Made by a program: the position numbers and the translations under genes. A DNA stretch of 64,000 nucleotides from Bimastos eiseni (lineage: Eukaryota; Annelida; Clitellata; Crassiclitellata; Lumbricidae), in the NCBI GenBank assembly GCA_959347315.1, contig OY365806.1, forward strand, positions 38,281,439 to 38,345,438. The letters run 5' to 3'. Shown here one piece after another: positions 63,700 to 64,000 of this stretch. Each line of letters starts with the position of its first letter. The stretch's first letter is position 1. Below the pieces are notes generated by a model. That model did no database searches and was not told the DNA's origin. It saw only the letters and a list, made by a program, of their open reading frames with translations.

Positions 63700-64000
63700 G
63701 CGAAAGACGTTTAAGTATCCAATATATCAAAAGTCCAAGAATTAAAATTGTCGTCGTAACCTTTCCACTTTATGAAATATTCCAACCTTTTGCCTCGTTT
63801 GCGAGTTTTTAATATCGCTTCCACTGTGTACATGTCGTCTTCTTTAGAAATGCGTTGCAATTCTTTTTGATAGAAATTTCTTTTTTCCTTTTTCTCTTTT
63901 GTAGTCCGTCAATTCGTACTTTACGTGATCGGAAAGTTTTCGAGCCGATATAGCTAAAGTTTCTTCCGACCATGAAGGTAGGTAGCACTTTTTGAACGCT
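63700..64000 (-). pseudogene. Copy D integrase C-terminal end with chromodomain
   Basis: AFKKCYLPSWSEETLAISAR enters from the right edge. After a one-base shift near 63875, KEDDMYTVEAILKTRKRGKR and LEYFIKWKGYDDNFNSW follow, ending near 63720. VEAIL....RG..EYFIKWKGYDD..NSW is a chromodomain, the usual C-terminal module of Polinton integrases. The catalytic DDE core lies outside the window. Confidence 0.75.

Larger units (their letters stand above)
60741..64000 (-). mobile_element. Maverick/Polinton copy D, different lineage (runs off the right edge)
   Basis: All recognised genes lie on the minus strand, in the order chromodomain of integrase, minor capsid, small basic protein, major capsid, protease. 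The major capsid is of the F54H12.2-like type, unlike that of copies B and C, and the protease shares only its catalytic motifs with theirs. No terminal repeat was found near 60.2-60.7 kb, so the downstream boundary is open. Confidence 0.85.

Overview
This window reads as repeat-rich nuclear DNA of an invertebrate animal, most likely marine. The evidence is one intron-containing animal gene, tRNA-derived and CR1/L2-like retrotransposon remnants, long ATT/ATTGTT/CA microsatellites, tandem satellites, and four Maverick/Polinton copies. I cannot name the species. There is no bacterial-style operon and no CRISPR array.

Host gene. Four exons on the minus strand (57634-57789, 39855-40040, 9339-9611, 8017-8241) fit together, all at phase-0 junctions, into the third transmembrane segment, the large extracellular loop and the fourth transmembrane segment plus tail of a peripherin-2/ROM1-like tetraspanin. 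The first exons lie beyond 57.8 kb or outside the window. The roughly 17.6 kb and 30 kb introns hold most of the mobile DNA.

Maverick/Polinton copies. Copy A (1-1228, minus, cut by the window edge) is the N-terminal part of the protein-primed DNA polymerase. Copy B (about 24251-33990) has lost its left end and is heavily decayed. Copy C (44295-56603) is a whole 12.3 kb element with 99-bp terminal inverted repeats and a perfect 6-bp target-site duplication (TAGGAG). It carries polymerase, cysteine protease, fibre-like protein, a jelly-roll type major capsid candidate, several small virion-type proteins, a minor-capsid candidate, an A32-like packaging ATPase, and a zinc-ribbon/PLA2-like/integrase/chromodomain fusion. 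Copies B and C belong to the same family. Copy D (60741 to the right edge, minus) is a different lineage with another major capsid type, a minor capsid, an intact protease and an integrase chromodomain. In all copies most genes carry stops or frameshifts.

Other layers. There is an LTR retrotransposon without recognisable pol (34943-39411, TSD CTAT), a hAT-type MITE (41774-43006, near-perfect 8-bp TSD), a smaller MITE (9933-10270), a tRNA-derived SINE (about 43640-43818), Ty3-like RNase H relics (13.4-15 kb) and non-LTR retrotransposon relics (3.5-5.1, 15.7-16.3, 18.4-23.2, 24.2, 30.2-30.5 and 58.7-59.7 kb). A 35-bp satellite recurs in five clusters, usually with blocks of short GT-rich repeats near its edges. 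Copy C inserted inside one such satellite cluster.

All translations and alignments were done by eye, so boundaries are approximate unless a target-site duplication or splice site fixes them.
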